From Aquimarina megaterium XH134 (GTDB lineage Bacteria > Bacteroidota > Bacteroidia > Flavobacteriales > Flavobacteriaceae), in assembly GCF_000520975.1 (NCBI RefSeq), contig NZ_JACB01000015.1:248001-312000 (forward strand): 64,000 bases of DNA, given 5' to 3'. This document shows positions 41,761-50,640 of this stretch, in pieces (position 1 is the first letter of the stretch; every line of letters begins with the position of its first letter). A program made the translations under genes and the position numbers. The notes under the pieces are model-generated. The model did no database searches. It had not been told where the DNA came from and was given only the letters and a program-made list of their open reading frames with translations.

Positions 41761-43012
41761 GCGAATACGTCAAAAACTATCCATTTTGGCAGATGCCGCA
41801 AAATATGATGTTTCATGTGCCAGTAGCGGAGGCAAAAGAGCCAATACTAAAAAAGGGTTAGGAAATAATACAGGTTTCGGGATTTGTCATAGTTATACAG
41901 AAGATGGGCGCTGTGTTTCCTTATTAAAAATTTTACTCACCAATCATTGTATTTATGATTGTGCCTATTGCATTACCCGAAAAAGTAATGATATTAAAAG
42001 AGCTGCTTTCAAAATTCAGGAAGTAGTTGATCTAACTATTAATTTTTATAGAAGAAATTATATCGAAGGGTTATTTCTAAGCTCTGGAATATTTAAAAAC
42101 TCTGATTTTACCATGGAGCGATTAGTTGCTGTGGCAAAAAAACTTAGGTTAGAAGAGAATTTTAATGGGTATATTCATCTCAAATCCATTCCCGGTGCCA
42201 GTGATGAATTGATGCGAGAGGCAGGATTATATGCAGATCGATTAAGTGTGAATATTGAAATCCCTACCAAATCAGGATTAAAACTTTTGGCACCAGATAA
42301 AAAACATGAAGATTTTATAAAACCTATGCAAAAGGTTAAAAATGAAATCATTCAATACCAAGCAGAGCGTAAAATTATAAAAAGCACTCCCCGATATGCT
42401 CCAGCGGGACAAAGTACACAAATGATCATAGGAGCAACTGGTGAGAGTGATCGAGACATCATGTATTCTGCCACCTATTACTACAAAAAATTTAACATGC
42501 GTAGAGTATATTACTCTGGATATATCCCTGTTATGACAGATTCCCGATTACCATCATTAGGAACCGAGGTTCCTGTTCTTAGAGAAAATCGTCTGTATCA
42601 AACTGATTGGTTATTGCGATTTTACGGATTTTCTGTTAACGAAATATTAAACAACACCCACAAAAATCTGGACTTGGATATTGACCCAAAGTTAAGTTGG
42701 GCATTACGTAATCTACACCTCTTTCCTATTGATATCAACAAAGCAGACAAAAGGATATTGGCCCGGGTTCCTGGTATTGGTATGCAATCTGTATTTAAAA
42801 TACTACAGGCTAGAAAATTTAGAAATCTGGATTGGTCTCATCTTAAAGCCATTGGCATAGCTCTAAACAGAGCTCAATATTTTATCACTTGTAATTCTAA
42901 AGATTTTTACAACAAAGATCATGATCCCCATACATTAAAGGCTAAAATCCTAAAAAACTCTAATAGCAAGTATAAAAAATACTTTAATCAACAATTAAGT
43001 CTTTTTTCTTAA
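41750..43012 (+). CDS. Radical SAM putative DNA modification/repair protein
   Basis: A 420-residue radical SAM enzyme of the TIGR03916 type (linked to uracil-DNA glycosylase-related proteins). The [4Fe-4S]-binding CX3CX2C motif is Cys67, Cys71, Cys74 (NHCIYDCAYC). Other marks are SSGGKRA near 25, GLFLSSGI, HLKSIPGAS and YAPAGQSTQMIIGATGES. A C-terminal helix-hairpin-helix (ARVPGIGMQSVFKIL, about 340-355) suggests DNA binding. The substrate is unknown. It always travels with the TIGR03915-type gene, which is the next gene here, 11 bp later. Overlap with the nuclease-like gene and the repressor context support a damage-inducible role. Confidence 0.92.
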   Translation: MSFERIRQKLSILADAAKYDVSCASSGGKRANTKKGLGNNTGFGICHSYTEDGRCVSLLKILLTNHCIYDCAYCITRKSNDIKRAAFKIQEVVDLTINFYRRNYIEGLFLSSGIFKNSDFTMERLVAVAKKLRLEENFNGYIHLKSIPGASDELMREAGLYADRLSVNIEIPTKSGLKLLAPDKKHEDFIKPMQKVKNEIIQYQAERKIIKSTPRYAPAGQSTQMIIGATGESDRDIMYSATYYYKKFNMRRVYYSGYIPVMTDSRLPSLGTEVPVLRENRLYQTDWLLRFYGFSVNEILNNTHKNLDLDIDPKLSWALRNLHLFPIDINKADKRILARVPGIGMQSVFKILQARKFRNLDWSHLKAIGIALNRAQYFITCNSKDFYNKDHDPHTLKAKILKNSNSKYKKYFNQQLSLFS

Positions 43013-43023
43013 TATCAATACTT

Positions 43024-43800
43024 ATGAATCCGCAAACGATATTACTATATGATGGAAGTTTTGAAGGATTTTTAAGTTGTGTTTTTATGGTATATGATCA
43101 AAAAATATCTGATGCCATTATTAGAAAAGAATCAGAAACCAATACTCAACTATTTACAATAACAGAAAAGGCTATTACCGAGCAACATAAAGCATCCAGG
43201 GTATGGAAAGGGTTTACATCTAAAACAACCCGAAATGAACAACAGGATTTCTTTAAAGTATTTTTGAGTGAAATCAAAGGCGTAGAAAATACATTATTGA
43301 GCTATATGCAAAACATTTTTACCAAAAAAGAGAATAGGAATATTGATTTTGGCAATAAAAATATTTTAAAAATTAGCCAGGTTGCGAGAATGGTAGGTCG
43401 GGAAAAGCATAGAATGGAAGCATTTGTACGTTTTCAATTAACCAAAGACAATATATATACTGCTACCGTAGAACCAGATTTTAATGTTTTGCCCTTAATC
43501 ATTCATCATTTTAAGGATCGCTATGCCGATCAGCAATGGGTTATCTATGATATCAAAAGAAATTATGGTATCTACTATGATCTAAATACTGTAGAAACAG
43601 TTACTATCGAAGGGTTTTCTCGAAAAAAGACTCGTATTTCAGAAGGACTACTCGCTCAAAACGAAACCGAGTTTCAAAAACTATGGGGAACATACTACAA
43701 TAATGTGAACATAAAATCTCGTAAAAACAACAAATTACATAAACAACACCTTCCAAAACGCTACTGGAAATACTTAACCGAGAAAAATAGTAGCTTATAA
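43024..43800 (+). CDS. TIGR03915/DUF4130-type putative DNA metabolism protein
   Basis: A 258-residue partner of the radical SAM gene. It starts with LLYDGSFEGFLSCVFMVYD, the recognisable opening of the family, and has VARMVGREKHRMEAFVRFQ, FNVLPLIIHHFKDRYADQQWVIYD and RKNNKLHKQHLPKRYWKYLTEK near the end. In other bacteria the family is fused to a uracil-DNA-glycosylase-like domain; that part is missing here, where 258 residues make only the N-terminal domain. Its biochemical role is not described. Last gene of the cassette. Confidence 0.9.
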   Translation: MNPQTILLYDGSFEGFLSCVFMVYDQKISDAIIRKESETNTQLFTITEKAITEQHKASRVWKGFTSKTTRNEQQDFFKVFLSEIKGVENTLLSYMQNIFTKKENRNIDFGNKNILKISQVARMVGREKHRMEAFVRFQLTKDNIYTATVEPDFNVLPLIIHHFKDRYADQQWVIYDIKRNYGIYYDLNTVETVTIEGFSRKKTRISEGLLAQNETEFQKLWGTYYNNVNIKSRKNNKLHKQHLPKRYWKYLTEKNSSL

Positions 43801-43988
43801 TATTATATTGTTAAGAAATCTTTATCTATGCAAACCCCTAATTTACAAGTGTATTAGGGACTTAGGCCTATATCATACTCAAATAATAAAAACCAGTGTG
43901 TATTTTTTACCCATCTTAAATTTCGAATAGATAAAATAAAGTATTAGATTTGGCGTTAAGTAACCAAAATTAACTATATCTATTTATT

Positions 43989-44429
43989 ATGAAAAAATTT
44001 TTTTTAGGAGCTTTAGCTCTAGTGTTTTTAACAGTGATCTCTTGTAAAGATGCTGCTAATAAAGCTGAAGAAGCAGCGGATACAGCAGAAGAAGCTGTTG
44101 AAGAAGTTGCAGAAAAAGTAGAAGAAGCTGCCGAAGAAGTTGCAGAAAAAGTAGAAGAAGCCGTTGACGGTGTTCCTTCTTTTGACAACAAAGAAGTGCA
44201 AGATTATGTAAATAAGTACGAAGAGTATATGGCTGCATACAAAAAAGCTGCTGAAAGCAAAGATATGACTGCTTTTGCTGAACTTGGTCAACAAGGTCAA
44301 GCACTTGGTACAGCAGCTCAAGAAATTGCTGGTAAATTATCTGGTGATGATGCTAAAAAGTGGACTGACTATATGACTGCTAGTGCTGCAAAAATGCAAG
44401 AGTATGCTAAGGCAATGACTCAGCAGTAG
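43989..44429 (+). CDS. Small coiled-coil lipoprotein
   Basis: A 146-residue lipoprotein with a lipobox LTVISC (Cys20) after an N-terminal hydrophobic segment. Residues 26-58 are an Ala/Glu/Val-rich coiled coil made of an 11-residue repeat (EEVAEKVEEAA), encoded by a 33-bp direct repeat. The C-terminal 80 residues are helical (YVNKYEEYMAAYKKAAESKDM). It is a probable outer-membrane or periplasmic surface lipoprotein of unknown role. The hairpin at 44467 ends it. Confidence 0.75.
   Translation: MKKFFLGALALVFLTVISCKDAANKAEEAADTAEEAVEEVAEKVEEAAEEVAEKVEEAVDGVPSFDNKEVQDYVNKYEEYMAAYKKAAESKDMTAFAELGQQGQALGTAAQEIAGKLSGDDAKKWTDYMTASAAKMQEYAKAMTQQ
44100..44165 (+). repeat. 33-bp direct repeat in the lipoprotein gene
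   Basis: Units 44100-44132 and 44133-44165 agree in the first 28-30 bases and encode EEVAEKVEEA(A/V). Copy number could vary by slippage without loss of frame. Confidence 0.75.
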
Positions 44430-44466
44430 TCGTATTTAAAATACAATAAGTCGTATGGCTTATAAA

Positions 44467-44489
44467 AACCATCCACAATGTGGATGGTT
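44467..44489. terminator. Bidirectional terminator after the lipoprotein gene
   Basis: AACCATCCAC and GTGGATGGTT form a 10-bp stem with a 3-nt loop, followed by TTTTTT on the plus strand and preceded by an A run. It serves the lipoprotein and the convergent nitroreductase genes. Confidence 0.8.
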
Positions 44490-44492
44490 TTT

Positions 44493-45068
44493 TTATTCCA
44501 TCCATTGTACTTTATCCTCTATCGATTCTCGTTTTGAAGTATTTTTCTCATCTTCATCATAATACCCGAGATAAAAGAATCCCAGACAACGCTCTCCTTC
44601 TTCAAAATCAAAAAAATCACCCATATAGTTGATCAACTTGGGACTGCTCCAATAACAACCAATATCGTTTGCTGTGCAGGTCAGCCACATATTCTGTACT
44701 GCCATTGCAGTCGAGGCAACTTCTTCCCACTCAGGTACACGTTCCTTTGTATCACGTTGCATACAAATCGCTATTATCGCACTAGCAGATTTACAATTAT
44801 TGATTATTTTATTATACTTAAATGGAGAAAAATCTTCATCAGAAGTGATATCGGTATATGTATCTGATAAAAATGCCCCCAATCGATCTTTGGCTTCTCC
44901 TTCTACCACTTTAAAACGCCACGGTTGTGTAAGCTTATGCGTTGGAGCCCAATTTGCATTTTCTAACAACATATTAATCAATTCTTTAGACACAGTTTTG
45001 CTATTGTATTGCGCCGGAAAAACAGATCGTCTCCTTCTAATTATTTCATTGATATCGGCTTTAAACAT
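44493..45068 (-). CDS. Nitroreductase family protein
   Basis: A 191-residue FMN-dependent oxidoreductase (PF00881). Marks are RRRSVFPAQYNSKTVS at the start, the ENANWAPTHKLTQPWRF segment that binds FMN phosphate, STAMAVQNMWLTCTANDIGCYWSSP and LGFFYLGYYDED. Members reduce nitro groups, quinones or flavins with NAD(P)H. The exact substrate is unknown. It is monocistronic and divergent from the methyltransferase gene (78 bp). Confidence 0.93.
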   Translation of the reverse strand: MFKADINEIIRRRRSVFPAQYNSKTVSKELINMLLENANWAPTHKLTQPWRFKVVEGEAKDRLGAFLSDTYTDITSDEDFSPFKYNKIINNCKSASAIIAICMQRDTKERVPEWEEVASTAMAVQNMWLTCTANDIGCYWSSPKLINYMGDFFDFEEGERCLGFFYLGYYDEDEKNTSKRESIEDKVQWME

Positions 45069-45146
45069 AGTATTTTCTTCTTTTTTTGTAAAGTTATTAT
45101 TATTCTAAGGACTAAAAACACCTGTATCATTAATTAATATAATATT

Positions 45147-45872
45147 GTGAACCATAGAGTTCGACTACATAAACCTGAGCAACTAGACAATTTATCCCTA
45201 TCAGGAGGAATACTTAATTCTACATTAGACAGCTTAAAATTTATAAACACTTATTTTGGCAATCACAGACAATTAAGTAAAGCCATACTGCATTATTGCA
45301 TAACGCAACCTGCGATTGAAAGAATTCATATTGTTGATATTGGTTGTGGTGGTGGAGATTGTATTATACATATCTCTAACATGCTAAAGAAACATAAAAT
45401 AAAAGCCACATTTACAGGAATTGATGGCAATCCTAAAAGTATTTCTTATGCACAGCAAAATAACCCCGACCCTACTCATATTAGCTTTAATGCCGCTAAT
45501 ATTCTAGATAAGGATTTTGCATTACCAGATTGTGACTTGTTGATCAGTAGCCATTTTATGTATCATTTTAATAACGAAAATCTAATCGATTTTTTAAAAA
45601 AGTTACAATCTAATACCGTAAAACATATTATTTTTAGTGAGTTATACAGAAGTAAAATGGCGTATCATATATTTAAAACAATACGTTTTATACTTCCCGT
45701 TTCAGATATGGCAAGAAAGGATGGGTTGATTGCTATACAAAGAGCTTTTACTAATAAAGAATTAGAAACAATTATTCGCAAGAGTGCAATAGAAAAACAT
45801 CGCATTACCAAAAAGCCGTTTTTCCGTATGATTGCTCAAATATATCTTCATGATGAAAAGAATATTATCTAA
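45147..45872 (+). CDS. Class I SAM-dependent methyltransferase
   Basis: A 241-residue methyltransferase that starts with GTG (MNHRVRLHKPEQLD) by my reading. The SAM motif is IVDIGCGGGDCIIHI near 64-78, followed by TGIDGNPKSISYA and LLISSHFMYHF as later Rossmann strands. The sequence resembles the small methyltransferases next to type III polyketide synthase or isoprenoid genes in Bacteroidetes, but no such gene is present here. It overlaps the next membrane-protein gene by about 23 bp, which suggests a joint role. Confidence 0.85.
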   Translation: MNHRVRLHKPEQLDNLSLSGGILNSTLDSLKFINTYFGNHRQLSKAILHYCITQPAIERIHIVDIGCGGGDCIIHISNMLKKHKIKATFTGIDGNPKSISYAQQNNPDPTHISFNAANILDKDFALPDCDLLISSHFMYHFNNENLIDFLKKLQSNTVKHIIFSELYRSKMAYHIFKTIRFILPVSDMARKDGLIAIQRAFTNKELETIIRKSAIEKHRITKKPFFRMIAQIYLHDEKNII

Positions 45873-46287
45873 ACATATAGATACTCTAAAGGAAACACCA
45901 AAAACTTTAATCCTAACTTATGTTATTATTTATTTCTTATGGGGGTTGGGGATGAATCGTTTTGGAGCAGAAGTAGAAATTGCCAGATTTACATACTGGT
46001 GGCAAGTAATTACATGTTACATTTTATATATGGTACCTATTTCGATTATCTTAAAGCAATATCCTTTTTTTGAGCAATATGCATATGGATTGGTTGCAAT
46101 GGGAATATTAGAATTTTTAGGATATTGGCTTCAATCATCCTATGCATATCCCGATAATATCCTGGATAAGGTATTTAACCCTCAAAACTTCAGTTTAGGG
46201 ATGGCTTTATTCTTTGCATTATATTTTCCGGCAGGAAATTGGCTTGTTAAAAAAGTACACAGCCTAATTTTTATACGCGATAAATAG
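45850..46287 (+). CDS. Small four-helix membrane protein
   Basis: A 145-residue protein from the ATG at 45850 (a TTG at 45832 is possible). Four hydrophobic segments are seen (LILTYVIIYFLWGLGM, TCYILYMVPISIIL, GLVAMGILEFLGY, GMALFFALYFPAGN). No family is recognised. Its start lies inside the methyltransferase gene, so the two are coupled; it may hold the methyltransferase's lipid substrate or product at the membrane, which is inference only. Confidence 0.65.
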   Translation: MMKRILSKHIDTLKETPKTLILTYVIIYFLWGLGMNRFGAEVEIARFTYWWQVITCYILYMVPISIILKQYPFFEQYAYGLVAMGILEFLGYWLQSSYAYPDNILDKVFNPQNFSLGMALFFALYFPAGNWLVKKVHSLIFIRDK

Positions 46288-46289
46288 TA

Positions 46290-47444
46290 TTATTTTTTGG
46301 GAACCAGAACAAACTGTTTCTTTCCTTGTTTTTTAATCCTATATTTTTTTTCGATATCTCCGGCGCCTTCCAGATCCAAAGTGTCCGAAATATATGCTAT
46401 CCAATCTTGCCTATCTACAATAACATTATCCAAAATTGCATCTGTTAAATTTGCATTTTCTAATTTGGCCCCCCATAATATCGCTTCAGAGAGATCGGCT
46501 CCGCTAAGGTCTACTCCATACAAATTAGCATTAGTAAAATCAACACTTAACAATTCTGCCCGTTGTAGATTAGCATTATGCAATCGTGCTCTTTTTAAGT
46601 TACCATCAGATAAATTAATTTTACTCATTCGTACTTCTTTAAGATCGCAGCTTTCCATATTTGCAGCAGGCATCTGAGCTTCTGTTAAATCAGAATAATC
46701 CAATCGTGCATATTTAAGATTAACTCCTCTTCCCAGATTAACCTTTCTAAGATTCGTATATCTAAACTCTGCAGAATTTAAAATATCTTGTGAAGATTCC
46801 AGACCTAAATCACTTTTTAAAAGTGTAAATAGTAGTTGCCCACGCTCTGGGCTAATTGGTTTATCAATTAACACTCCGTCATCGATATAGCGATATGGTT
46901 TCATCGCCATACACAGACCAACTATTCTAGCTTCTAATGTTTTACTTATATTACGACTACCAGAGCCTTTATATTTTAATTCTTCATTTAAATCGGTAAG
47001 AACATCACCCATTACAAATACCAATGATGATCTTCGGTCTGCTTCTACAAGATTATTCTGACTAGTAATTAATTTATTTTGATTCATCAATAGTTTTGTT
47101 TGAAAAATCAATACTAATGAAGGAACTATGGCAAATAAAAATGCAAACAATCCAATTCTTGTTACTCGCCAAATCACACTAGAAGATACATCAGAAACTG
47201 TATCTACAGAAACTGTTTTATATTCTTTATACTCATTAATAGCAGCGCTAATACTTCTTTTAAGCCGATTGCCAAAAATTGGAGTACTGGATTTTTTTAA
47301 GAGCCACCATCTGAATCTTCTTTTTTTCTGTTTCCCTTTATTAATTTTATCCAGTTTATCCTGAAGTAACTTATTTTCGTTTTTTAACCGTTCAATATAA
47401 TCTTGTTCGTTCACAGCGCTATAGATTTGGATATTAAAACGCAT
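46290..47444 (-). CDS. Pentapeptide-repeat membrane protein
   Basis: A 384-residue protein. A short coiled coil (residues 13-37, NEQDYIERLKNENKLLQDKL) is followed by a basic segment, one or two hydrophobic helices (about 92-120) and a linker. Residues 225-345 form A(D/N)LXX pentapeptide repeats (NLRKV, ARLDYSDLTEA, ANLQRAELLSVDFTNANLYGVDLSGADLSEA), which fold as a right-handed beta-helix. The topology suggests a membrane-anchored protein with a cytosolic coiled coil and a repeat domain of unknown target. It ends 3 bp from the convergent small membrane-protein gene. Confidence 0.85.
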   Translation of the reverse strand: MRFNIQIYSAVNEQDYIERLKNENKLLQDKLDKINKGKQKKRRFRWWLLKKSSTPIFGNRLKRSISAAINEYKEYKTVSVDTVSDVSSSVIWRVTRIGLFAFLFAIVPSLVLIFQTKLLMNQNKLITSQNNLVEADRRSSLVFVMGDVLTDLNEELKYKGSGSRNISKTLEARIVGLCMAMKPYRYIDDGVLIDKPISPERGQLLFTLLKSDLGLESSQDILNSAEFRYTNLRKVNLGRGVNLKYARLDYSDLTEAQMPAANMESCDLKEVRMSKINLSDGNLKRARLHNANLQRAELLSVDFTNANLYGVDLSGADLSEAILWGAKLENANLTDAILDNVIVDRQDWIAYISDTLDLEGAGDIEKKYRIKKQGKKQFVLVPKK

Positions 47445-47474
47445 AAGATATAAAAGTTATTATTACTTTAAAAA

Positions 47475-47512
47475 AAAGAGAGCTTTCTTAACGTAGTAAA
47501 AAAGCCCTCTTT
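47475..47512 (-). terminator. Terminator between two leftward genes
   Basis: AAAGAG.GCTTT and AAAGC.CTCTTT form a stem with one mismatch, followed on the minus strand by TTTTTTTT. It ends the transcript of the 73-residue protein just before the pentapeptide-repeat gene. Confidence 0.7.
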
Positions 47513-47542
47513 GATCATAGTAAAATCAGTAGTGGTGTTTTT

Positions 47543-47764
47543 TCATTCGAGATAAGTCGAGATATCTTCTGCAATATCTTCTATTATAGAGAGTTCTTCC
47601 TGATCATCGATAAGATGAATAGTTTTTATTAAAAGCTGTACATATCCTGCTACATATGCTTTCTTTTTTTTATCGCTCACATACTCTTTGCCTTCTACCA
47701 CTATAAATGCGATTAGATTGCGTATGATTAATCGGATTTCTGAAATGTCTAGCTCCTTTTTCAT
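47543..47764 (-). CDS. Small acidic hypothetical protein
   Basis: A 73-residue, all-helical protein (DISEIRLIIRNLIAFIVVEGKEYVSDKKKKAYVAGYVQLLIKTIHLI) without signal peptide, membrane segment or known motif. The start ATG at 47764 has a plausible leader and a strong terminator follows the gene, so it is probably expressed. Role unknown; no link with its neighbours can be seen. Confidence 0.6.
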   Translation of the reverse strand: MKKELDISEIRLIIRNLIAFIVVEGKEYVSDKKKKAYVAGYVQLLIKTIHLIDDQEELSIIEDIAEDISTYLE

Positions 47765-47984
47765 TAGAAATATTTTAAGTAACTCCCTAAGAATTAGACA
47801 CTAAAATATAATTATGCTTTTCAAAAAATAAAAAAACAGCCTAATTAAAAGACTAATCTTCGATTAAAAGCAGCTTTTATCGTTTTGTAGAGTATCCTAA
47901 AAACTTTATCTTTTTATGATCTAAAAAAGATTACATTTGAATCACCAGCTTAAAACAACTTAGATATAAAAACACAATTACTAC

Positions 47985-49127
47985 ATGAACAGGGATACAT
48001 ACTGCAAAAGATATAGAAAAGAGCTCCTACTATTACTTATCTTTTTTGCAATAATTACAAGTTGTAAAAAAGAACAAGAGCTTAAAAAAGTTGAAAAAAC
48101 CTCAACGAAACAGCAGACACAAATTATTAAAGATGTACCAAAAGGAATAGCAATCCCAGAAGGAATGGTTTGGATTCCTGGAGGAAGTTTCAATCAAGGG
48201 GCTGTAAAAAATGATCATATGATCATGAAACATGAGACTCCTGCCCATCCTGTTTCTGTAGATGGTTTTTTTATGGATATAACAGAAGTTACAAATGCAC
48301 AATTTAAAAAATTTGTTGATGCTACAAACTATATAACAATGGCAGAGCGAGAGATTGTATGGGAAGAAATGAAAAAGCAATTACCTCCCAATGCTCCTAA
48401 ACCTCATGATTCTATATTGCAACCTGGTTCGCTTATTTTTAAAAAAACAAAAAATAGTGTTGCTAATCTTTTTGACTATTCTCAATGGTGGTTATGGAAG
48501 ATTGGAGCCAGCTGGAAACATCCTTTGGGTCCAGAAAGTTCTATTGAAGGAAAAGACGAATATCCTGTTGTACATATTGCTTATGAAGATGCTGTGGCGT
48601 ATTGCGAATGGGCAGGTCGAAGATTACCTACCGAGGCCGAGTGGGAATATGCTTCTCGAGGGAAAGAAAAAAATACTATTTTTTTCTGGGGAAATGACAT
48701 CAAGCATTTAAGTAGTCATGCCAATACATGGGAAGGAGAGTTTCCACTACAAAACACCAAAGTAGATGGTTATGAAAATAAGGCTCCTGTTCGTTCCTAT
48801 CCTCCTAATTCATATAACCTATATGATATGGCCGGAAACGTTTGGGAGTGGACACAAGATTGGTACAATACAACGTATTACAATCAATTAAAACAACAAG
48901 GATTAACTCATAATCCTAAAGGTGCTGTAAAACCATATAATCCTAATAATCCTGCTTTGCAGGAAAAAGTAATAAAAGGCGGTTCTTTTTTATGCAGTGA
49001 TTCTTATTGTGCCAGTTATCGCAATAGTGCACGAATGGCCACTAGTATGGACTCTTCGCTTGAGCATCTAGGCTTTAGAACGGTTTTAGGTATTGATATG
49101 ATTAATACTTCAAAAAATACAGAATAA
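47985..49127 (+). CDS. Formylglycine-generating-enzyme-like lipoprotein
   Basis: A 380-residue lipoprotein (lipobox with Cys27 in IITSCKKE) with an FGE-sulfatase domain (PF03781). The domain opens EGMVWIPGGSFNQG and HPVSVDGFFMDITEVTNAQFKKFV, and holds HIAYEDAVAYCEWAGRRLPTEAEWEYA and NVWEWTQDW. The last part, KGGSFLCSDSYCASYRNSAR, has Cys337 and Cys342 with the spacing and surroundings of the catalytic pair of human FGE, so this is a likely active enzyme that turns a sulfatase Cys into formylglycine, or a close relative. A decayed sulfatase tail lies 4 kb downstream. Confidence 0.9.
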   Translation: MNRDTYCKRYRKELLLLLIFFAIITSCKKEQELKKVEKTSTKQQTQIIKDVPKGIAIPEGMVWIPGGSFNQGAVKNDHMIMKHETPAHPVSVDGFFMDITEVTNAQFKKFVDATNYITMAEREIVWEEMKKQLPPNAPKPHDSILQPGSLIFKKTKNSVANLFDYSQWWLWKIGASWKHPLGPESSIEGKDEYPVVHIAYEDAVAYCEWAGRRLPTEAEWEYASRGKEKNTIFFWGNDIKHLSSHANTWEGEFPLQNTKVDGYENKAPVRSYPPNSYNLYDMAGNVWEWTQDWYNTTYYNQLKQQGLTHNPKGAVKPYNPNNPALQEKVIKGGSFLCSDSYCASYRNSARMATSMDSSLEHLGFRTVLGIDMINTSKNTE

Positions 49128-49218
49128 AGATATTAGCATATAAAAAGTAGAGACTCAAAATTTTATGAAGAAAAAGTTTTTCATATTATCAACAAGTTCT
49201 ATATCTAAGTGATTAAAA

Positions 49219-49257
49219 AACCAGCAAAACTGTATAAACTATTTTGCTGGTTTTTTT
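49219..49257 (+). terminator. Terminator after the FGE-like gene
   Basis: AACCAGCAAAA and TTTTGCTGGTT form an 11-bp stem over 12 nt, followed by TTTTTTT. It probably also serves the convergent metallopeptidase operon. Confidence 0.85.
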
Positions 49258-49287
49258 ACAATTGGTTGTGGCTAAAAGGGTTTTAAT

Positions 49288-50625
49288 TTATTCTTTTTCT
49301 AAGGCTTTTAATATTGCTTTATGGTTTAAGCAAGAAATAGGTTTCCCGTTTTTATCTACTTGTTTAGCTAAAATGTCTTGTTGACCTGGATCAGAATACC
49401 CTAATTTATAAATAGTTTTAATTTTCGATTTTAAATCATCAAGTTCACTTTTTCCTTTAATAAAGTTTAATTTCTGTAACGCTCCTGAGCTTGCATTTGT
49501 AGAAACAGGAATCGTCGTTTCTTGTGTTACATAATGCGCAAAGGATTCTGCTATATCTTCTTCCAAATTAGTCTTAGCATATCCTGTAACATGAGTTGGT
49601 TCGTTTGTAGGAGGTGTGACATAAAAATCGGTGTTAAACAAATTAACATAGGAGTTGGGTTTTGAACATCCTTCAGAGTTTCTATAATGATTACAGGCAT
49701 CTCCTTCCTTCATAAAAGTTATTTGTTTATCAAAATTTAATGTAATGATATGGCCTAACTCATGTGTGAAGATATTTCCATATATACCATTATCATTAAA
49801 TGGGATAGTCCCTCCTTCTTGTGTAGTTACATCTACATATGCAAAACCTATGTTCATTCCCATAAGCCATTCATCCACACCTTTTTCGCCAGTTGTATTA
49901 TACACATACCCTCCTAAACCACTACTGGGGTCAGCCAGAATTGTGAATTTAACAACTTTTACACTCGGTGACAATAATTTAAATGCTTTTAGAGCGTCCT
50001 CTACTGGTCTTTTATATTTCTCATCTATAACTTCTTTCTCCAGGCTAGAACTAATTTGATTTTGAATCGCCGTTACGGTATACCCAGTATATCCATCCGC
50101 AATAGCAAATTCCATAAGCATTCCCTTTTCATCAGGATTTTTATTGACCTCGTTATCTACTACAGAAACTTTAATTTCGCTTAACTCATTTGTCAGGGAT
50201 AAATCGGTATCTGCTATTGGAGTTAATGTTAATTTAAATTCTTCTTTAGTCTCGGGTAAATCATCGTCTATTGTAGGTATTCTAATTTTTAAATTTGAAG
50301 TTCTGCTTTTAAACTTTACCTGATTAGTATTTGTTTCTTTTTGCCAGGTTTTTCCATCGGTACTATATTCTAATTCTTTTTTATAATCCTCGTCATTAAT
50401 ATATGCGATTACTCCTTCTGTAGAAAAATCGGCTTTAAGGATTAAATCTTTAGATAACTCATCGCTTAGAGATAAATTAATGTATAAGTATTTTCCTTCT
50501 AATGCACCAATAATGGTATTTTCAATTTTTAAAGTAGATTTTAAATTCATAAAATCATCATCATCCTTATTACATCCAATAGCAAATACAGTGATAAAGA
50601 TTGTTACTATAAATAGTTTTTTCAT
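49288..50625 (-). CDS. Lipoprotein zinc metallopeptidase with Calx-beta-like domain
   Basis: A 445-residue lipoprotein (lipobox Cys18 in FAIGCNKDDDD). Residues 30-160 resemble a Calx-beta sandwich (TLKIENTIIGALEGKYLYINLSLS, and the TIDDDLPETKEEFKLTLTPI segment). The second half has a gluzincin-like HELGH at 288-292 in FTHELGHIITL, and a later acidic residue in EEDIAESFAHYV is the third ligand candidate. It is probably exposed on the cell surface and cleaves proteins or binds carbohydrate. It lies 15 bp after the DUF6438 gene in the same unit. Confidence 0.85.
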   Translation of the reverse strand: MKKLFIVTIFITVFAIGCNKDDDDFMNLKSTLKIENTIIGALEGKYLYINLSLSDELSKDLILKADFSTEGVIAYINDEDYKKELEYSTDGKTWQKETNTNQVKFKSRTSNLKIRIPTIDDDLPETKEEFKLTLTPIADTDLSLTNELSEIKVSVVDNEVNKNPDEKGMLMEFAIADGYTGYTVTAIQNQISSSLEKEVIDEKYKRPVEDALKAFKLLSPSVKVVKFTILADPSSGLGGYVYNTTGEKGVDEWLMGMNIGFAYVDVTTQEGGTIPFNDNGIYGNIFTHELGHIITLNFDKQITFMKEGDACNHYRNSEGCSKPNSYVNLFNTDFYVTPPTNEPTHVTGYAKTNLEEDIAESFAHYVTQETTIPVSTNASSGALQKLNFIKGKSELDDLKSKIKTIYKLGYSDPGQQDILAKQVDKNGKPISCLNHKAILKALEKE

Positions 50626-50640
50626 TTTTAATTAATTTAA

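Noticed and set aside
43989..44429. Coiled-coil gene as a CRISPR-like or satellite repeat
   Set aside because: The 33-bp units are adjacent without spacers and stay in frame within a lipoprotein gene.
47985..49127. FGE-like gene as a second EgtB-type sulfoxide synthase
   Set aside because: It lacks the DinB-like iron-binding half (no HxxxH or HLxHTxWF) and keeps the FGE cysteine pair.
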